From Halomonas sp. NO4 (GTDB taxonomy: Bacteria; Pseudomonadota; Gammaproteobacteria; Pseudomonadales; Halomonadaceae), in NCBI RefSeq assembly GCF_010994375.1, contig NZ_WHMA01000007.1:62142-126141 (forward strand): a DNA stretch of 64,000 nt, read 5' to 3'. The position numbers and the translations under genes are program-made. Below the pieces are notes generated by a model. That model was not told where the DNA came from, did no database searches, and saw only the letters and a list, made by a program, of their open reading frames with translations. How positions within the stretch are numbered: the first letter of the stretch is position 1; each line of letters begins with the position of its first letter. Positions 1 to 9,534 of the stretch are shown here, piece after piece.

Positions 1-11
1 TCTGGGCACCA
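1..11 (+). tRNA. 3' end of an upstream tRNA (partial, cut by window edge)
   Basis: The first 11 bases, TCTGGGCACCA, look like the 3' acceptor strand of a tRNA: seven acceptor bases, a discriminator A and an encoded CCA. They closely resemble the end of the tRNA-Leu that starts 100 bases later (CCTGGGCACCA), so this is probably the tail of a tandem leucine tRNA. The body of the gene lies outside the window and the identity cannot be confirmed. Confidence 0.55.
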
Positions 12-110
12 TGACCCCTACCCCTAGTAGAGGTAGATACTGGTACTGGTAGGTAGAGGTCGCCGGGAGTTCGCTCCCACGCTCTTTGTCAGCCCGACTC
101 GCTCGTGTTC

Positions 111-197
111 GCCCAGGTGGCGGAATTGGTAGACGCGCTAGCTTCAGGTGCTAGTGTCCTTACGGACGTGGAGGTTCAAGTCCTCTCCTGGGCACCA
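111..197 (+). tRNA. tRNA-Leu (anticodon CAG)
   Basis: This 87-base gene folds as a class II tRNA. The acceptor is GCCCAGG paired with CCTGGGC, followed by A and encoded CCA. The D arm contains GGCGGAATTGGTAGACGCG. The anticodon loop TTCAGGT gives CAG, reading CUG, the main leucine codon of GC-rich genomes. A long variable arm (TGTCCTTACGGACG) precedes the T loop GTTCAAG. It is the last gene of its transcript, since a strong terminator follows about 70 bases downstream. Confidence 0.95.
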
Positions 198-265
198 CCG
201 CTTTTCACAAGCACATCGCGTCATGCAGGCTGATGATTGCCAGGGCAAACCAAGAATCATCCAGG

Positions 266-290
266 AACCGCGACGAATCGCGGTTTTTTT
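266..290 (+). terminator. Rho-independent terminator after tRNA-Leu
   Basis: A perfect 8-bp stem (AACCGCGA / TCGCGGTT) with a CGAA loop is followed by a run of T. It lies between the tRNA-Leu and the convergent endonuclease gene. Confidence 0.88.
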
Positions 291-325
291 GTGCCCGCTC
301 TTCGCCCCGGCTCGCCACCCAGCAG

Positions 326-1198
326 TCACTGGAACCGACCGGGCAACCGCGCCACCGCTTCCAACCCCCAGCCGGCCCTCGCCACCTTCCCTTCCAGGCT
401 GTCGGCCACCGCCGGCGGCAACTGCGGGAAGAAGTCGAGTCCGGTGCGCGCCTCCACCTCGTCGATGCTCACCAGGAAGTCGTCGAGCGACTCGTCGCCG
501 CGCACCGCCTGGGGCATGAGAAAGGCCAGCGCGCGGGGCGTTTCGCCCGGCACCACGACAATCTTGTAGAAGGCCTCCGGCACCTCCACCAGCCCCACGC
601 GGCGCCGCGCACCGTCGAGGAAGCGTTCGGCGAACACCGGCCCGGTGATGACCTGGACGCCGCCGAAGCGCGGCACGAAATGGTCGATCACCACCTCCTC
701 CAGGCGCTGCCAGAGCCGGCGATTGAGCGCCGGCCGCTGCGGGGTGATGTTGCTCATCAGGAAGGTGTCGTGCTGCGCCCCCCGCCCGTGCACGGTGGCG
801 ATGGCGTAGTTGGGCGCCAGGTGGCCGCGGTCGTGGCCGCTGCCGAAATAGCTCTCCGGGTCGATGGGCCAGAGGGTGCGCCAGTCGCGGCGAAAGCCCG
901 GCCGCGCACCGATGCCGGCGTCATCCACCTCGTGCAGCAGGTAGCTGACCCACAGCGGATTGACGCGGACGTCCGACCAGCCGACGAGGAAGCCGTCGTT
1001 GCGCAGCACCCGGTGCAGACTCAGCGGCGAGACGCGCTCCCAGGTGGGCACGCCCATCCAGCTCAGGCTGTCACGGTAGGCCTGCTCCTGGCTGTACCAC
1101 AGGCCGCTGCCCACCAACACGAAGAGCAGGGTGACGGCGAAGCGGCGCAGCGGGCGGCGCCAGCGGGCACGAAGGGGGGACTTGCGGCGGCGTGTCAT
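326..1198 (-). CDS. DNA/RNA non-specific endonuclease (NUC1/Serratia nuclease family)
   Basis: The 290-residue protein belongs to the beta-beta-alpha metal nuclease family, which cleaves single- and double-stranded DNA and RNA. The signature DRGHLAPN is at residues 123-130, with His126 the expected general base. Downstream MSNITPQ (148-154) and LNRRLW carry the Asn residues that bind Mg2+ in the family. Residues 1-35 hold an arginine-rich stretch and one hydrophobic segment, so the enzyme is probably exported or anchored facing the periplasm. No partner or immunity protein is adjacent, so a role in nutrient scavenging or degradation of extracellular DNA is more likely than a toxin role. It is transcribed toward the tRNA-Leu terminator. 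Confidence 0.9.
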   Translation of the reverse strand: MTRRRKSPLRARWRRPLRRFAVTLLFVLVGSGLWYSQEQAYRDSLSWMGVPTWERVSPLSLHRVLRNDGFLVGWSDVRVNPLWVSYLLHEVDDAGIGARPGFRRDWRTLWPIDPESYFGSGHDRGHLAPNYAIATVHGRGAQHDTFLMSNITPQRPALNRRLWQRLEEVVIDHFVPRFGGVQVITGPVFAERFLDGARRRVGLVEVPEAFYKIVVVPGETPRALAFLMPQAVRGDESLDDFLVSIDEVEARTGLDFFPQLPPAVADSLEGKVARAGWGLEAVARLPGRFQ

Positions 1199-1240
1199 CC
1201 GTGAACCTAGGGGCTCCTGATGAGGGCTGGGTGGTGCGGC

Positions 1241-1516
1241 TTACCAGCCGAGGGAAAACATGGTCTCCAGATCATGCCGCGAATGCACCTGCATGGCGTT
1301 GAGCGTCTCGGTGTCGCGGATCCCTTCCACGGCGTTGAGCCGCTCGGTGACGAGCTCGGCGAGGCTCTCGAAATCCCGGGTGCGGGCGATGGCCACCAGG
1401 TCATAGCGACCGCAGGTGGAATAGACCTCGCTGATGCCCTCCACGTCGGCGAGCCGCTCGGCCACGGCCTTGACCTGGCCCTTGTCGGTGTTGATCAGGA
1501 TCACGGCATTCTGCAT
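1241..1516 (-). CDS. Stand-alone Lrp/AsnC ligand-binding (RAM) domain protein
   Basis: The ATG at 1514-1516 has a GGGAGGA ribosome site seven bases upstream and gives 91 residues; the longer reading frame runs back into intergenic DNA. The protein (MQNAVILINTDKGQ...) is a complete RAM domain (regulation of amino-acid metabolism), the effector-binding and oligomerisation part of Lrp/AsnC regulators, but has no helix-turn-helix. Stand-alone RAM proteins form similar oligomers and may modulate full-length Lrp proteins; the partner here is unknown. A perfect 8-bp hairpin (1543-1561) lies in the presumed leader, and AGTATA at 1572-1577 reads TATACT on the minus strand as a likely -10 box. Confidence 0.85.
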   Translation of the reverse strand: MQNAVILINTDKGQVKAVAERLADVEGISEVYSTCGRYDLVAIARTRDFESLAELVTERLNAVEGIRDTETLNAMQVHSRHDLETMFSLGW

Positions 1517-1724
1517 CGGGCATCCTCCCGCTCGGTGAATCCCGCGGCGAGGCTCGCCGCGACCTGGCGCGAGTATAGCAGGCCCGGCGCAGCGGCAGAA
1601 TCGCCCCGGCCCACCCCGAACCCCGGGCTGCCCGCAGAGTCTCAGGGTGAGCGGCCGACTCGCGCACGGGGCCGCCAATCCGGATAAGATGTTGACCACC
1701 GTGACGTGACGACAAGGAGAAACC

Positions 1725-2039
1725 ATGGCTGACAAGCGTCGTCGTGACTTCCTGCGCCAGGGCCTGCTGGGCCTGGCCGCCCTGCCGCTGGGTGCGGGCC
1801 TGCTGACCCGGCGCGGGCTGGCCCAGGAACTGCCGCGCCTCGACCCCGCTTCCGAAGCGGCGCGCGCCCTCAACTATGTCGAGAATGCCAGCGACGCCAG
1901 CGACCACCCCGCCTACAGTGCGGGCGAGACGTGCCGCAACTGCCTGTTCTTCGAGGCCGACAGCCAGGGCTGCCAGCTATTCCCGCAGAACCGCGTGGCG
2001 CCGGGCGGGTGGTGCCAGTCCTGGGCGCCGGCCAACTGA
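1725..2039 (+). CDS. High-potential iron-sulfur protein (HiPIP), Tat-exported
   Basis: The 104-residue precursor has a twin-arginine signal (RRRDFL at residues 5-10, a hydrophobic stretch and probable cleavage after about residue 33). The mature part keeps the four HiPIP cysteines at 70, 73, 83 and 97 in the order CRNC, GCQLF, GGWCQSW. These bind one [4Fe-4S] cluster cycling between +2 and +3. HiPIPs carry electrons in the periplasm between the cytochrome bc1 complex and terminal oxidases or reaction centres, so this may feed the cbb3 oxidase encoded 8 kb away (inference). An AAGGAG site precedes the ATG. It is monocistronic and convergent with spoVR. Confidence 0.93.
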   Translation: MADKRRRDFLRQGLLGLAALPLGAGLLTRRGLAQELPRLDPASEAARALNYVENASDASDHPAYSAGETCRNCLFFEADSQGCQLFPQNRVAPGGWCQSWAPAN

Positions 2040-2082
2040 GCCCGGCACGACATCGGGGCAGCGGCTTGCCTCGCCGCAGCGC

Positions 2083-3642
2083 TCAGCGCGAATCGCCCTC
2101 CTCGTCGGGCAGCGGCCAGTGGTAGCGGCGCGCCACGCTGCCGTCGTCGTGCAGCGACTCCAGCTTGACGGGGAAGCCCCACAACTGGTGGAGGTGGCGC
2201 ATCACCGGGTAGACGCTGCGCGCCAGCGGCCGCCGATTGTCCTGGATATGGTGCAGGGTCAGCGAGCGATCGCCGCGGATGTCGGCCGAGTAGACCTGGA
2301 TATTGGGTTCGCGCACGGCCAGCGCATACTGGGTGGCCAGCATCTCGCGCACCCGCCGATAGCCACGCTCGTCGTGAATCGCCGCCACCTCCAGCAGCTC
2401 CTCCTGGTCGTCATCCACCACCGTGAACAGCTTGAGGTCGCGAATCACCTTGGGTGACAGGAACTGCTGGATGAAGGATTCGTCCTTGAAGTTCTTCATG
2501 GCGAAGTGGATGGTATCCAGCCAGTCGCTGCCGGCGGTGTCGGGGAACCACTCGCGGTCCTCCTCGGTGGGCTCCTGGCACATGCGCTTGATGTCGCTGA
2601 AGATGGCGAATCCCAGCGCATAGGGATTGATGCCGCTGTAGTAGGGGCTGTCGAAGCCGGGCTGGCTGACCACGGCGGTGTGCGACTGCAGGAATTCCAG
2701 CATCAAGCCCTCGTCGACCAGGCCCTCGTCGTAGAGGCGGTTCATCAGGGTGTAGTGCCAGAACGAGGCCCAGCCCTCGTTCATTACCTGGGTCTGGCGC
2801 TGCGGATAGAAGTACTGGGCGAGTTTGCGCACGATGCGCACGATCTCGCGCTGCCAGGGCGCCAGCAGCGGGGCGTTCTTCTCGATGAAGTAGAGCAGGT
2901 TCTCCTGAGGCTCGGGCGGGTAGCGCTCGCCGCTGTGCAGGCCCAGCGGGTCCTCCTCCTCGGCGAGGCTGCCGGGCAAGCTGTCGCCGTCGTGACGGCC
3001 GGGGATGGTGCGCCACAGGGTGTTGACCTGGGCCTGCAGGTACTCCTCGCGCTCCTTCTGGCGCCGCGCCTCCTCCTCGGCGGAGATCGGCGAGGGGCGC
3101 TTGTAGCGGTCGACCCCGTAGTTCTGCAGCGCATGGCAGGCGTCCAGCAGCTGCTCCACCGCGGTGACGCCGTGGCGCTCCTCGCACTCGGCGACGTACT
3201 TGCGGGCAAACACCAGGTAGTCGACGATCGAGCCCGCATCCGTCCAGGTGCGGAACAGGTAGTTGCCCTTGAAGAAGGAGTTGTGGCCATAGCAGGCGTG
3301 GGCCATGACCAGCACCTGCATCATCAGGGTGTTCTCCTCCATGAGGTAGGCGATGCAGGGATTGGAGTTGATCACCAGCTCGTAGGCCAGGCCCATCTGG
3401 CCGCGCCGGTAGGCCTGCTCCACGGCGAGGAACTGCTTGCCGTAGGACCAGTGATGGTAGCCCACCGGCATCCCCACGCTGGCGTAAGCGTCCATCATCT
3501 GCTCGGTGGTAATGATCTCGATCTGGTTGGGGTAGGTGTCGAGGCGATACTCGTCGGCCAGGCGAGCCAGCTCCTGTTCGTAGGCCTCGAGCACCTCGAA
3601 GTTCCAGTCGGATCCCGTGGCAATCGGCGTACGGCGATTCAT
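2083..3642 (-). CDS. SpoVR/YcgB family protein
   Basis: This 519-residue SpoVR-like protein is about the length of E. coli YcgB. The start at 3642 is set by GAGGAGG seven bases upstream; the open frame extends further but only into the neighbouring gene. The family is named for a B. subtilis spore-cortex gene, but in proteobacteria it is a stationary-phase and stress protein of unknown biochemistry that is nearly always linked to prkA and yeaH, as here. The sequence is soluble and acidic with no membrane segment. It is the last gene of the prkA-yeaH-spoVR operon, 17 bases after yeaH. Confidence 0.93.
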   Translation of the reverse strand: MNRRTPIATGSDWNFEVLEAYEQELARLADEYRLDTYPNQIEIITTEQMMDAYASVGMPVGYHHWSYGKQFLAVEQAYRRGQMGLAYELVINSNPCIAYLMEENTLMMQVLVMAHACYGHNSFFKGNYLFRTWTDAGSIVDYLVFARKYVAECEERHGVTAVEQLLDACHALQNYGVDRYKRPSPISAEEEARRQKEREEYLQAQVNTLWRTIPGRHDGDSLPGSLAEEEDPLGLHSGERYPPEPQENLLYFIEKNAPLLAPWQREIVRIVRKLAQYFYPQRQTQVMNEGWASFWHYTLMNRLYDEGLVDEGLMLEFLQSHTAVVSQPGFDSPYYSGINPYALGFAIFSDIKRMCQEPTEEDREWFPDTAGSDWLDTIHFAMKNFKDESFIQQFLSPKVIRDLKLFTVVDDDQEELLEVAAIHDERGYRRVREMLATQYALAVREPNIQVYSADIRGDRSLTLHHIQDNRRPLARSVYPVMRHLHQLWGFPVKLESLHDDGSVARRYHWPLPDEEGDSR

Positions 3643-3659
3643 GGTGCCTCCTCGGCCGG

Positions 3660-4943
3660 CTACTGGACGGCGCGGCGCTTGAACAGCTCGCGGAACACCG
3701 GGTAGATATCCCCGGCCTCGACGATCTGGCGCATGGCAAACTGGTCGGGGAACTCGTCGGCCACCGTCTCGTACTCCTCCCATAGCGCCTGATGGGCATG
3801 GGGGGTGATCTCCACGTAGGTGAAGTACTGCACCCGCGGCATCAGGCTTTTCACCAGCAGGTCGCGACAGGTCAGCGAGTCGTCGTCCCAGTTGTCGCCG
3901 TCCGAGGCCTGAGCGACGTAGAGGTTCCACTGCGACGGCGGGTAGCGATCGGCGACGATCTCATCGACCAGGGAGAGCGCGCTGGAGACGATGGTGCCGC
4001 CGGTCTCCCGCGAATAGAAGAACTCTTCCTCGTCGACCTCCTTGGCGGCGGTGTGGTGGCGCACGAAGACCAGCTCGACCTTCTCGTAGCTTCGCTCGAG
4101 GAAGAGATAGAGCAGCAGGAAGAAGCGCTTGGCGATGTCCTTGTGCGCCTGGGTCATGGAGCCGGAGACGTCCATCACGCAGAACATCACCGCCTTGCTG
4201 GAGGGCTGCGGCTGGTTGATCAGGTTGTTGTAGCGCAGGTCGTAAGTGTCGATGAAGGGCACCGCCTCGAGCCGCTGCTCGAGCCGCTCGATCTCCGCCT
4301 TGAGCTCGGCGATGCGCGCCGGATTGCGCAGCACCGGGTCCTTGCTCTCCTCTTCCTCCAGGGCCTGGCGCGCCTCGCGCAGGGCGCGGCGGATGGGCGC
4401 GCGCATGGCGATGCGCCGCGCATGCGCCTCGCGCATGGAGCGCACGATATTGATCCGCGAGGGAACGCCATCGCGGGAGAAGCCGGCGCGCACCGGGCGC
4501 ACTTCGTCGAGGTCGACCAGGTTCTTGCGCTCCAGGTGTGGCAGCTCCAGGCCATCGAAGACGAAGTCGAGAAACTCCTCGCGGGTCAGGGTGAAGGCGA
4601 ACTCGTCCATGCCCTCGCCCTGGTTGGAGGCGCCGCCCTCGCCGGCGCCTCCCCCGCCACCGCCGCCGCTCGGACGGCGCAGGCGATCCCCCTCCACGAA
4701 CTCCTTGTTGCCGGGGCTGACGATGGTGCGCTTGCCGCCGGGACCGTGCTGGAACACCGGCTCCGAGATGTCCCGCGTGGGAATCGAGACCTTCTCGCCG
4801 CGCTCCATGTCGGTGATCGAGCGGCGATTCACCGCCTCCTCCACCGAGCGCTTGATGTGCGTGCGGTAGCGGTCGAGAAAGCGCTGGCGGTTGACGGCGC
4901 TCTTGTTCTTGGCATTGGCGCGACGATCAATGAAATAGGTCAT
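3660..4943 (-). CDS. yeaH: YeaH/YhbH family von Willebrand A domain protein (DUF444)
   Basis: The 427-residue protein has the YeaH architecture. A basic N-terminus ([20 protein letters not shown]) is followed by a flexible seven-glycine run at 93-99, a helical charged region at about 165-230 and a C-terminal von Willebrand A domain. The MIDAS metal motif DVSGSM is at residues 258-263. The family works with the kinase PrkA/YeaG in adaptation to nitrogen starvation and other stresses; the molecular role is unsettled. It lies 91 bases after prkA and 17 bases before spoVR in one transcription unit. Confidence 0.94.
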   Translation of the reverse strand: MTYFIDRRANAKNKSAVNRQRFLDRYRTHIKRSVEEAVNRRSITDMERGEKVSIPTRDISEPVFQHGPGGKRTIVSPGNKEFVEGDRLRRPSGGGGGGGAGEGGASNQGEGMDEFAFTLTREEFLDFVFDGLELPHLERKNLVDLDEVRPVRAGFSRDGVPSRINIVRSMREAHARRIAMRAPIRRALREARQALEEEESKDPVLRNPARIAELKAEIERLEQRLEAVPFIDTYDLRYNNLINQPQPSSKAVMFCVMDVSGSMTQAHKDIAKRFFLLLYLFLERSYEKVELVFVRHHTAAKEVDEEEFFYSRETGGTIVSSALSLVDEIVADRYPPSQWNLYVAQASDGDNWDDDSLTCRDLLVKSLMPRVQYFTYVEITPHAHQALWEEYETVADEFPDQFAMRQIVEAGDIYPVFRELFKRRAVQ

Positions 4944-5034
4944 GGCGACCTCCTCTGCACGCCGGTCTCAGCAGCCGGCGAGGAACCCCTGCACCGGCTG
5001 CCCATGGCTCGCTTGGCGCATAGCGGGTCACCCG

Positions 5035-6957
5035 CTACTGCGATTTGCGCACCCGCAGGTACCACTCGGAGAGCAGACGCACCTGCTTTTCGGTGTAGCC
5101 CCGTTCCTTCATGCGCGCCACGAAGTCCTCGTGCTTATTCTGGTCCGCCGTGGAGGCCTTGGCGTTGAAGGAAATCACCGGCAGCAGCTCCTCGGTGTTG
5201 GCGAACATCTTGTGCTCGATCACCCCGCGCAGCTTCTCGTAGGACTGCCAGCTCGGGTTCATGCCGTTGTTCTGGGCTCGCGCCCGCAGCACGAAGTTGA
5301 CCACCTCGTGACGGAAGTCCTTGGGGTTGGAGATGCCCGCCGGCTTCTCGATCTTCTCCAGCTCCTCGTTCAAGGCCTGGCGGTCGAGGAACTCGCCGGT
5401 CTCGGGGTCGCGATACTCCTGATCCTGGATCCAGAAGTCGGCGTAGGTGACATAGCGGTCGAAGATATTCTGGCCGTACTCGGAGTAGGATTCGAGATAG
5501 GCGGTCTGGATCTCCTTGCCGATGAAGTCCACGTAGCGCGGCGCCAGGAACTCCTTGATGAAGCGCAGGTAGCGCTCGAAGGTCTCGCGCGGCAGCTGCT
5601 CCTGTTCGAGGCGCTGCTCAAGTACATAAAGCAGGTGCACCGGGTTGGCCGCCACCTCGTGGTTGTCGAAATTGAACACCTTGGAGAGGATCTTGAAGGC
5701 GAAACGGGTCGAAAGCCCTTCCATGCCCTCGTCCACCCCGGCGGCATCGCGGTACTCTTGGATCGACTTGGCCTTGGGATCGGTATCCTTGAGGTTCTCG
5801 CCGTCGTAGACGCGCATCTTGGAGTAGATGCTGGAGTTCTCCGGCTCCTTGAGCCGCGAGAGCACCGAGAACTGCGCCAGCATGCGCAGGGTGTCCGGTG
5901 CACAGGGGGCCTCGGCCAGCGAGGAGTGCTCGAGCAGCTTCTTGTAGATGTTGATCTCCTCGGTGACGCGCAGGCAGTAGGGCACCTTGACGATATAGAC
6001 GCGATCGAGGAAGGCCTCGTTGTTGCGGTTGTTGCGGAAGGTCTGCCACTCGCTCTCGTTGGAGTGCGCCAGCACGATGCCCTCAAACGGGATCGCCCCC
6101 ATGCCCTCGGTGGGGTTGTAGTTGCCCTCTTGCGTTGCCGTCAGCAGGGGGTGCAGCACCTTGATGGGGGCCTTGAACATCTCGATGAATTCCATCAACC
6201 CCTGGTTGGCCTTGCACAGCCCGCCGGAGAAGCTGTAGGCATCGGGGTCGTCCTGGGCGTACATCTCGAGCTTGCGGATGTCCACCTTGCCCACCAACGA
6301 AGAGATGTCCTGGTTGTTCTCGTCACCGGGCTCGGTCTTGGCGATGGCGATCTGGTTGAGGCGCGACGGATACAGGCGCACCACCCGGAACTCCGAAATG
6401 TCACCGCCGTACTCCTTGAGGCGCTTGGCCGCCCAGGGCGACATCACGCTTTTCAGGTAGCGCTGCGGGATACCGTACTCCTTCTCGAGCAGCTCGCCAT
6501 CCTCCTCCGGCGAGAAGAGCCCCAGCGGCGACTCGTACACCGGCGAGCCCTTGATGGCGTAGAAGGGTACACGCTCCATCAGCAGCTTGAGCCGCTCGGC
6601 CAGCGACGACTTGCCGCCCCCCACCGGCCCCAGCAGGTAGAGGATCTGCTTGCGCTCCTCCAGGCCCTGGGCGGCATGGCGGAAGTAGGCAACGATCTGC
6701 TCGATCGCCTCCTCCATGCCGTAGAACTCGGAAAAGGCGGGATAGCGGCGAATCACCTTGTTGGAGAAGATCCTCGAGAGCCGCGAATCCTTGGCCGTGT
6801 CGATCACCTCGGGCTCGCCGATGGCCTTGAGGATACGCTCAGCGGCGCTGGCATAGGCCATGGGGTCCTCGCGACACAGCTCCAGGTACTCCTGCAGGGT
6901 CATCTCTTCCTGCTGGACACGCTCGAAGCGATTCTGCACATGATCGAAGATGCTCAT
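5035..6957 (-). CDS. prkA: PrkA/YeaG serine protein kinase
   Basis: The 640-residue protein matches the E. coli YeaG start (MSIFDH versus MNIFDH). The ATG at 6957 has a perfect AGGAGG site seven bases upstream and is preferred over a Met seven codons earlier. The N-terminal AAA+ type domain carries the Walker A GPVGGGKSS at residues 110-118; the C-terminal part is the PrkA kinase-like region. In E. coli and Bacillus these proteins autophosphorylate and affect stationary-phase, nitrogen-starvation and sporulation programmes. It heads the prkA-yeaH-spoVR operon. I see no clear alternative sigma-factor promoter in the 236-base upstream gap (6958-7193). Confidence 0.95.
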   Translation of the reverse strand: MSIFDHVQNRFERVQQEEMTLQEYLELCREDPMAYASAAERILKAIGEPEVIDTAKDSRLSRIFSNKVIRRYPAFSEFYGMEEAIEQIVAYFRHAAQGLEERKQILYLLGPVGGGKSSLAERLKLLMERVPFYAIKGSPVYESPLGLFSPEEDGELLEKEYGIPQRYLKSVMSPWAAKRLKEYGGDISEFRVVRLYPSRLNQIAIAKTEPGDENNQDISSLVGKVDIRKLEMYAQDDPDAYSFSGGLCKANQGLMEFIEMFKAPIKVLHPLLTATQEGNYNPTEGMGAIPFEGIVLAHSNESEWQTFRNNRNNEAFLDRVYIVKVPYCLRVTEEINIYKKLLEHSSLAEAPCAPDTLRMLAQFSVLSRLKEPENSSIYSKMRVYDGENLKDTDPKAKSIQEYRDAAGVDEGMEGLSTRFAFKILSKVFNFDNHEVAANPVHLLYVLEQRLEQEQLPRETFERYLRFIKEFLAPRYVDFIGKEIQTAYLESYSEYGQNIFDRYVTYADFWIQDQEYRDPETGEFLDRQALNEELEKIEKPAGISNPKDFRHEVVNFVLRARAQNNGMNPSWQSYEKLRGVIEHKMFANTEELLPVISFNAKASTADQNKHEDFVARMKERGYTEKQVRLLSEWYLRVRKSQ

Positions 6958-7193
6958 CGAAGCCTCCTGTTTGCCCACCCTCGAGCCCTCAAGATGAACG
7001 GCTCCGGGTTGTCCATCAGCCTAGACAGCTTTGCGGCTCAGGCAGTCCGCGCAGTGTCAACGCAGTGGACGCTATCCATGAGAACGCAGGGGAAGCTCAG
7101 GGTTCGATGGCCGGCAGGCGAGACCTTTAAACGCTGCAAGGACGCTGTGAACGCCGCTTCTCTTCGGCTCGCTGAGCGTGACGCCGGCGCGAT

Positions 7194-9203
7194 TCACAGC
7201 GTCGCGGCCACCCGAGTGCCCTGGTCGATGGCGCGCTTGGCGTCCAGCTCGGCCGCCTTGTCAGCACCGCCGATCAGGTGCGTCTCGATGCCGGCCGCCG
7301 TGAGCGCGTCGATCAGTTCGCGCACCGGCTCCTGGCCGGCACAGACCACCACGCTGTCGACCTCGAGACACCGCGGCTCGCCGTCGACCCGCACGTGCAG
7401 CCCCGCGCCATCGATGCCGACGTACTCGCAGCCGACCAGTGCTTCGACCCCGCGGTGCCGGAGCGAGGCACGGTGCACCCAGCCGGTGGTCTTGCCGAGC
7501 CCCTTGCCCGGCTTGGAGCTCTTGCGCTGCAGCAGGGTGACCTGGCGCGGCACCACCGGCGGCTGCGGCGCGGTGACACCCCCGGGGGTAGCCACACTGA
7601 GATCAACGCCCCACTCGGCGCACCAGGCGTCGCGGTCGAGCGCGGGGTGGCCGGCGTGAGTCAGCAGCTCGGCCACGTCGAAGCCGATGCCCCCGGCCCC
7701 GATGATTGCCACGCGCGGCCCCACCCGTTCCGGGTGGCGGATCGCCAGGGGATAGCTGAGCACCTTGGGGTGGTCAATACCCGGCAGGTCGAGGTCGCGA
7801 GGGCGCACCCCGGTGGCCACAATGACCGCCTCGAACGCCTGCAGCGCCTGCGCATCGGGCTCGCTGTGCAGGCGCACCTGCACGCCGTGCTTGTCGAGCA
7901 TCACCCGGAAGTAGCGCAGCGTCTCGGCGAACTCCTCCTTGCCGGGAATGCGCTGCGCCAGGTTGAACTGGCCACCCAGCTCCCCCGTGCGCTCGAAGAG
8001 CGTCACCCGATGCCCGCGCCGCGCCGCGGTGAGTGCCGCGGCAAGCCCCGCCGGGCCACCGCCGACCACAGCGATGTCCCGCGGTCTCTCGACCGGCAGG
8101 ATGACCAGCTCCGTTTCGTGGCAGGCCTGGGGATTGACCAGGCAGGAGGTCAGCTTGCCCTGGAAGGTGTGGTCCAGGCAGGCCTGGTTGCAGGCGATGC
8201 AGGTATTGATCTCCTCGCTGCGCGCCTCGGCTGCCTTGCTCACCCAGGCGGGGTCGGCCAGGAAGGGGCGCGCCATGGAGACCATGTCGGCATGCCCCTC
8301 GGCCAGCACCCGCTCCGCCACTTCGGGCATGTTGATGCGGTTCGTGGTGATCAGCGGCACCCCGAGCTCGACCTTGAGGCGCCGGGTGACCTCGGTGAAG
8401 GCCGCGCGCGGCACGCTGGTGACGATGGTCGGCACCCGCGCCTCGTGCCAACCGATGCCGGTGTTGATCAAGCTCGCCCCGGCCGCCTCGACGGCACGCC
8501 CCAGGGTCACCACCTCATCATGGGTGCTGCCCTCCTCCACCAGGTCGATCATCGACAGGCGGAAGATGATCAGGAAATCTTCGCCCACGGCCTCGCGGAT
8601 ACGGGTGACGATCTCGACCGGAAAGCGGATCCGGTTTTCGAAGGCCCCTCCCCAGTGGTCCGCGCGCCGGTTGGTGCGACGACACAGGAACTGGTTGATC
8701 AGATACCCCTCCGACCCCATCACCTCCACGCCGTCATAGCCGGCTTCGCGCGCCAGCGTGGCGCAGCACACATAGTCGTCGATCTGACGCTCCACTTCGT
8801 CGCTGCTCAGCTCACGTGGGGTGAAGCGGTTGATCGGCGCCGGTATCGGCGAGGGCGCCACCAGGTCGGGCGAGTAGGCGTAGCGCCCGGCATGGAGAAT
8901 CTGCAGGCAGAGCCGGCCTCCCTCGGCGTGCACCGCCTCCACCAGATGCCGATGCTCGTCCAGCTGGTCGCCATGCACCAGGGTCGCCGCCCCGGGGAAG
9001 ACCGCTCCCTCGGGATTGGGGGCGATACCGCCGGTGACGATCAGCCCGACCCCCTGACGGGCCCGCTCGGCATAGAAGGCGGCCAGGCGCGCGAAACCGC
9101 CCGGTGCCTCCTCCAGGTTGGTGTGCATCGAGCCCATCAGCACCCGGTTGGGCAGCGTCAGGTGGCCCACCTCAAGGGGGCGAAAGAGATGCGGATAGCG
9201 CAC
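7194..9203 (-). CDS. fadH: NADPH-dependent 2,4-dienoyl-CoA reductase
   Basis: I place the start at the GTG 9201-9203, because AGGAGG lies exactly seven bases upstream; it gives 669 residues beginning VRYPHLF, close to E. coli FadH (672). The enzyme reduces 2,4-dienoyl-CoA during beta-oxidation of unsaturated fatty acids. The N-terminal Old-Yellow-Enzyme barrel has the catalytic Tyr167 (SEGYLINQ) and His253 (GWHEAR). Cys335, 338, 342 and 354 bind the 4Fe-4S cluster, followed by FAD (VVGGGPAGL) and NADPH (IIGAGGIGF) Rossmann motifs. Every key residue is offset by one from E. coli. It stands alone. Confidence 0.93.
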   Translation of the reverse strand: MRYPHLFRPLEVGHLTLPNRVLMGSMHTNLEEAPGGFARLAAFYAERARQGVGLIVTGGIAPNPEGAVFPGAATLVHGDQLDEHRHLVEAVHAEGGRLCLQILHAGRYAYSPDLVAPSPIPAPINRFTPRELSSDEVERQIDDYVCCATLAREAGYDGVEVMGSEGYLINQFLCRRTNRRADHWGGAFENRIRFPVEIVTRIREAVGEDFLIIFRLSMIDLVEEGSTHDEVVTLGRAVEAAGASLINTGIGWHEARVPTIVTSVPRAAFTEVTRRLKVELGVPLITTNRINMPEVAERVLAEGHADMVSMARPFLADPAWVSKAAEARSEEINTCIACNQACLDHTFQGKLTSCLVNPQACHETELVILPVERPRDIAVVGGGPAGLAAALTAARRGHRVTLFERTGELGGQFNLAQRIPGKEEFAETLRYFRVMLDKHGVQVRLHSEPDAQALQAFEAVIVATGVRPRDLDLPGIDHPKVLSYPLAIRHPERVGPRVAIIGAGGIGFDVAELLTHAGHPALDRDAWCAEWGVDLSVATPGGVTAPQPPVVPRQVTLLQRKSSKPGKGLGKTTGWVHRASLRHRGVEALVGCEYVGIDGAGLHVRVDGEPRCLEVDSVVVCAGQEPVRELIDALTAAGIETHLIGGADKAAELDAKRAIDQGTRVAATL

Positions 9204-9413
9204 GCCGGGTCCTCCTGCTGATTGAGTCATGGCCAGCCAGACGGCCAGAATTCAAACAACTGTATGATAGATGAGCGCGACGCGCAAAGCCCGTCGACTC
9301 GACCCGACAACCCGCGCCTCACCCAGAGGATGGTCGCGACGAGCCCACGAGGGAAGGAACAAGGAGAAAAAGAGAGAACAGGCCAGAGAAAGCGCTCAGG
9401 CAGGCACGGACGC

Positions 9414-9443
9414 GAAAGACCCCGAGCCGCAGGGCTCGGGGTC
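9414..9443 (-). terminator. Terminator of the tRNA Val-Asp-Val-Asp operon
   Basis: The hairpin GACCCCGAGCC / GGCTCGGGGTC spans 9418-9443. On the minus strand it is followed by CTTT, giving a short U tract. It sits 12 bases after the last tRNA. Confidence 0.75.
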
Positions 9444-9454
9444 GACATTCGCAA

Positions 9455-9531
9455 TGGCGGACCGGACGGGACTCGAACCCGCGACCTCCGGCGTGACAGG
9501 CCGGCATTCTAACCGACTGAACTACCGGTCC
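9455..9531 (-). tRNA. tRNA-Asp (anticodon GTC), copy 1
   Basis: This 77-base tRNA has acceptor GGACCGG/CCGGTCC, discriminator G and encoded CCA. The anticodon loop CTGTCAC gives GTC. The T arm GGGTTCGAGTCCC is canonical. It is identical to the copy at 9648-9724 and is the last gene of a four-tRNA operon. Confidence 0.97.
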
Positions 9532-9534
9532 GCG

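Noticed and set aside
326..1198. Endonuclease as a toxin or defence effector
   Set aside because: No immunity gene, secretion marker or defence gene is adjacent; a signal-anchor nuclease is the simpler reading.
2506..3705. Long plus-strand frame opposite spoVR and other genes (also 4942-7659, 7278-9221, 42928-47760)
   Set aside because: These are antisense shadows of well-supported genes in GC-rich DNA; their translations are low-complexity and match no family.
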